Assembly: GCA_034721895.1 (NCBI GenBank)
Contig: JAYEND010000082.1
Location: 1 to 17,466 of the forward strand
DNA length: 17,466 bases
Source of the DNA: SZUA-451 sp034721895
Lineage (GTDB): Bacteria; Campylobacterota; Campylobacteria; Campylobacterales; Sulfurovaceae
Direction of reading: 5' to 3'
Shown here: positions 15,120 through 17,466 of the stretch, in pieces
Position numbering within the stretch: position 1 is the stretch's first letter
How the letters are laid out: each line of letters begins with the position of its first letter
Notes under the pieces: model-generated
The model's database searches: none
Told to the model about the DNA's origin: nothing
Seen by the model: only the letters and a program-made list of their open reading frames with translations
Made by a program: the position numbers and the translations under genes

Positions 15120-16358
15120 TTAGCAAGAACCTGTATCTATATAGTTGAGAGCTGTATTGAGCATGGTTTCATCAGGATCACCCAATTGATGAAGGATATC
15201 ATCGTTTGCAGGGCAGTCCACAGGAATCCCATCAAAATAGTCAGAGAAACCATCAGCATTTTCAACCAGGAAATTAACCAGAAAATAGATATGGTTGCCA
15301 TAGCTTCGCCCGGCCATGCCGACCGGTTTCCCATGGGTTCTATCTCCAACCAAAGCAATATCCACTCCCATATCCACAGCATCAAGGGAGTTGATCACCA
15401 ATTCACTGGCGGAGGCAGATCTCTGTGATGTCAGAAAAACAATTTGGCTTAAATCAAGGCTGTTATTATCCGTTTCAAAGGTTGCTACTTCATTCTTGGG
15501 ACTGTTTTTATCATTCCAAGCCAGCTTGAACTGTACTTTTCCGTCTTTGTCTCTGACCAGCTTATCAAGTAAGATCGAAGCGGTATTGAGATATCCACCA
15601 CCATTATAGCGGAGGTCGATCACGAGTTTTTTTATCTTCCGATCATGAAAATAAGTAAACGCTTCATCTATCTCATCTGTCGCATTGTCTGTAAAGGAAT
15701 CGAAACGCAGGTAGCCTGCAGTAATACCGGATTGTGTCTGTACAGTGCTGGCAGATGTAACCTTGAAGGTGTACTCCTGTGCCGCAATATCAATATCCAA
15801 CGGGGTTGTATTCGGTGCGCCAAGATTGAATACAGTAAATGTTGTTGTCTGGTTGACATTTTTACTTGCCAAAGCTATGAGTTCGGGTGTTGCATCCTCT
15901 CCATTTATTTTGATGATAACATCACCTCTTTTTAAACCGGCTTTTTCTGCAGGCGAATCAATCCTGACCATATAGACTAGCAGATTATTATCATTATCCA
16001 GTGTATACCCAAATCCAAATCCAGCTGTATTCTGTGTTGCAAAATCTTCATACTCCTGTTGTGTCATCACAAAACTCCAGCGATCCCTGTCGACATACTT
16101 AAGATCATCGATCATTGGCTGTGGTTCAGTGTAGTTGCTGTAGTCAAATGGCTGCGGTACTTTGTCATACCAGTAATACTCAATCAAAAAGAGATCATAA
16201 AGGAAGGACTTCTCCTCTGTTGAAAAAGAGGGGTTATTGATCCCGCCACCATCACTTCCTCCGGGTGAATTATCATGTGGATATTTCTGTGATCCGCAAG
16301 CAGTGAAAAGCAGCGCGATAGAAAGCATTAAGAAGAATTGTTTCATCAGCCTATTCAT
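15120..16358 (-). CDS. S41 family (C-terminal processing) peptidase lipoprotein
   Basis: This encodes 412 residues. A signal peptide ends in LLFTAC, a lipobox with C21 as the lipidated residue, followed by a Gly/Ser-rich spacer, so the protein is tethered to a membrane facing the periplasm. After a helical S41 N-terminal region comes a PDZ domain (~110-190, with the GFGFGY carboxylate loop and SPAEKAGLKRGDVI). The peptidase domain follows, with LVIDLRYNGGG, the SASASE serine (S316 likely nucleophile) and HGKPVG with K344 as the paired base. The Ser-Lys distance is 28, against 25 in E. coli Tsp. The C-terminus ends in Cys. The ATG at 16358 has an AGGGGG ribosome site 9 bases upstream; an ATG four codons later is also possible. 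The substrate is unknown; it could be envelope proteins. Confidence 0.93.
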   Translation of the reverse strand: MNRLMKQFFLMLSIALLFTACGSQKYPHDNSPGGSDGGGINNPSFSTEEKSFLYDLFLIEYYWYDKVPQPFDYSNYTEPQPMIDDLKYVDRDRWSFVMTQQEYEDFATQNTAGFGFGYTLDNDNNLLVYMVRIDSPAEKAGLKRGDVIIKINGEDATPELIALASKNVNQTTTFTVFNLGAPNTTPLDIDIAAQEYTFKVTSASTVQTQSGITAGYLRFDSFTDNATDEIDEAFTYFHDRKIKKLVIDLRYNGGGYLNTASILLDKLVRDKDGKVQFKLAWNDKNSPKNEVATFETDNNSLDLSQIVFLTSQRSASASELVINSLDAVDMGVDIALVGDRTHGKPVGMAGRSYGNHIYFLVNFLVENADGFSDYFDGIPVDCPANDDILHQLGDPDETMLNTALNYIDTGSC

Positions 16359-16451
16359 AAATTTATACCCCCTGTCCTTTATTTTAGATATAAGTATATC
16401 GAATTAAGTTTATGGCATAGAGTGTTTGTAGAGCTTGACTGAAGGTAATAT

Positions 16452-16493
16452 AAAGAGAAAAAGAAAAGATAGAGACTTTAACAGCCCCTATCT
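16452..16493 (-). terminator. Rho-independent terminator, minus strand
   Basis: On the minus strand AGATAGGG pairs with CTCTATCT over 8 positions (one G-U) and is followed by a T-rich tail read from 16466 down. It lies 20 bases after the relic's stop codon, so it looks like the terminator of that former gene. It is also far enough upstream of the S41 gene to insulate it. Confidence 0.6.
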
Positions 16494-16512
16494 GTAAGAA
16501 AAAAAGGTTGAA

Positions 16513-16575
16513 TTATGCTTCTACAGTTACTTCAACAGGAGTACCTTCCCAGAGATTAACTTTCCTGTACAGCCC
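16513..16575 (-). pseudogene. C-terminal relic of a lost gene (about 20 codons)
   Basis: The minus strand reads LYRKVNLWEGTPVEVTVEA followed by TAA at 16513, with an in-frame stop just upstream at 16576. The make-up (alternating hydrophobic and charged residues, WEGTPVEVTVE) looks like a beta-strand C-terminus of a real protein, and a terminator follows in the right place. I do not recognise the family. It is too short to be certain. Confidence 0.35.
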
Positions 16576-16839
16576 TTATATACGTCATTTATTACGCTGT
16601 CGACGGCATGTAAAAGGTGTGCAATCATCATACCTATATCATACTTTTACAATACTTATCTCACTTTAGGGGATAAATAGTTTTTCCCCTGCAATATGTA
16701 TCTGTCTCATCGATGGGTTGAGTTTCTGTTTGTATCTTCTGTAGTAGACCCTGAATGACGAAGATGGGTTAAAAATATATATTTCATAGTGAATGATCCT
16801 GTACTTTATACTACTTTGACGAATATTATCTAAATTTTG

Positions 16840-17166
16840 TTAATTCATCGACTCGATCAATCCATACTTCTCTTTTGATATTTTTTTGGTGATGTGGGCT
16901 CTCTGAAGTTTGATATCTTTTTCAAAAGCATGACGGTCAAAATTTTTGGGATTTTCAATTCCTTTTTGTAGCTGATTGACACTCTTATTCAATATGGGTT
17001 CTTTTGTGACGATATCTTCAAATGAGAAGAGATCTGTACGATTCGTTGCGACAGGTATCCAGAGATAAAAGGCTTCATAGATTTTGATCACTGTGCCGCC
17101 TTTGTTGATCTTCAGCAGTTGGTGGAAGAGTCCCTCTTCGCTTTGACCATAGAGCCTTAATGACAA
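16840..17166 (-). CDS. Hypothetical protein, 108 codons including start
   Basis: The best start is TTG at 17166, with AGGGGG 7 bases upstream; no in-frame ATG lies near the beginning. The product is basic and mixed alpha/beta, with a hydrophobic stretch TVIKIYEAFYLWIPVATN near residues 25-42 that could be an amphipathic strand pair or membrane contact. A charged helical tail follows (FDRHAFEKDIKLQRAHITKK). There is no signal peptide. I recognise no family. It begins 17 bases after the stop of the SH3-like gene, so the two are probably co-transcribed. It might be the C-terminal part of a larger broken gene, but the ribosome site supports a real start. Confidence 0.55.
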   Translation of the reverse strand: MSLRLYGQSEEGLFHQLLKINKGGTVIKIYEAFYLWIPVATNRTDLFSFEDIVTKEPILNKSVNQLQKGIENPKNFDRHAFEKDIKLQRAHITKKISKEKYGLIESMN

Positions 17167-17183
17167 TGAGGCACCCCCTAACT

Positions 17184-17466
17184 CTATCCGGCGATCAACC
17201 GAATATACTTCTCGTATACCCAGCCTGACTTACAAGAGCCTTTGTATGGTTGTCTCCTAGATATGGGTGTACCGACACCGCAGTTTTCCCCATACACTAT
17301 ACCTGTCCATTTGCCCTTACTGTCACACATAATGATATACTCACCATTGCGATAGAGTTTGTCGATCATTTTGTATTTTCCACCGGATCCGCTGCGTACC
17401 GCTATAAACCCATCACCATTTCTACTGATGCCTCTGACCGCTCCGATAGCACCGCAAGCATCGAGA
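17184..17466 (-). CDS. Bacterial SH3-like domain protein, 5' end outside window
   Basis: The frame is open to the right edge, so the gene starts beyond 17466; 93 residues are visible. Upstream of the internal Met at 17369 it reads CGAIGAVRGISRNGDGF, IAVRSGSGGKYK and so on, then LYRNGEYIIMCDSKGKWTGIVY and SGWVYEKYIRL at the end. The IAVRSGSGGKYKMIDKL...GKWTGIVY...GWVYEKYI pattern is that of bacterial SH3 domains (SH3_3-like), which usually sit in exported proteins and contact peptidoglycan or peptides. Three Cys (in DACGA, ENCGVG and GSCKSG) fit an oxidised periplasmic protein. A signal peptide would be outside the window. Confidence 0.75.
   Translation of the reverse strand, partial: LDACGAIGAVRGISRNGDGFIAVRSGSGGKYKMIDKLYRNGEYIIMCDSKGKWTGIVYGENCGVGTPISRRQPYKGSCKSGWVYEKYIRLIAG

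Larger units (their letters stand above)
16359..16839. other. 481-base stretch without an intact gene
   Basis: The stretch is AT-rich. It holds the ribosome site of the S41 peptidase gene, a minus-strand terminator (16452-16493), a 20-codon gene relic (16513-16575) and a small hairpin, AGGGGA/TCCCCT, at 16668-16690. I see no tRNA or other RNA gene in it. Confidence 0.6.

Noticed and set aside
16668..16690. AGGGGA/TCCCCT hairpin as a terminator for the 108-codon gene
   Set aside because: It has a short stem, an 11-base loop and no T-run after it, and it lies 150 bases past the stop.

Overview
The window is a chromosomal segment of a low-to-medium GC Gram-negative bacterium. It is most likely a Campylobacterota member close to Sulfurovum or Sulfurimonas. 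This rests on the RibBA with a cysteine-free C-terminal half, the OprD-like porin sequence, the DUF485/ActP/DUF294/exonuclease/Acs order, and the AT-rich sigma70 signals with frequent TTG/GTG starts. The assignment comes from recognised protein style, not from a database search.

Layout. (1) Positions 1-1760 hold the 3' part of a PAS-GGDEF-EAL cyclic-di-GMP protein that enters from the left edge. (2) Positions 1761-2990 are a small accessory patch: a zinc-ribbon-like protein on the minus strand, an antitoxin-like gene with what may be the stub of a lost toxin, and an unknown 80-residue protein. (3) Positions 2992-3237 hold a minus-strand tRNA-Gln(TTG) / initiator tRNA-fMet(CAT) operon with a perfect sigma70 consensus promoter, back-to-back with the ribBA promoter. 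(4) Positions 3282-6747 hold ribBA, a Cache-domain histidine kinase and an OmpR-type response regulator, tightly packed and closed by a terminator. (5) Positions 6775-14413 are an acetate-use cluster: a porin that has lost its 5' end, DUF485 protein, ActP acetate permease, a cNMP/CBS/DUF294 nucleotidyltransferase-like protein, a DEDDh exonuclease and acetyl-CoA synthetase (Acs), ending in a 14-bp hairpin. (6) Positions 14419-16358 are on the minus strand: a family 4 uracil-DNA glycosylase and an S41 peptidase lipoprotein. (7) Positions 16359-17466 hold a gene-poor stretch with a terminator and a C-terminal gene relic, then two minus-strand genes, an unknown 107-residue protein and an SH3-like protein cut by the right edge.

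How the genes fit together. ActP imports acetate and Acs activates it to acetyl-CoA. The genes between them (cNMP/CBS sensor plus GlnD-like nucleotidyltransferase, then a 3'-5' exonuclease) are translationally linked and could form a nucleotide-based control layer on acetate activation; this is inference. The upstream Cache-domain two-component pair is a plausible carboxylate sensor for the cluster, also inference. The porin is 5'-truncated, so this copy probably makes no exported protein, and the original promoter of the cluster may have been lost with it.

The least explained features are the DUF294/exonuclease pair, the perfect palindrome between actP and DUF294, the palindrome abutting the glycosylase start, two genes with the same leaderless-like promoter-to-ATG geometry, and the antitoxin with a ten-codon overlapping stub.
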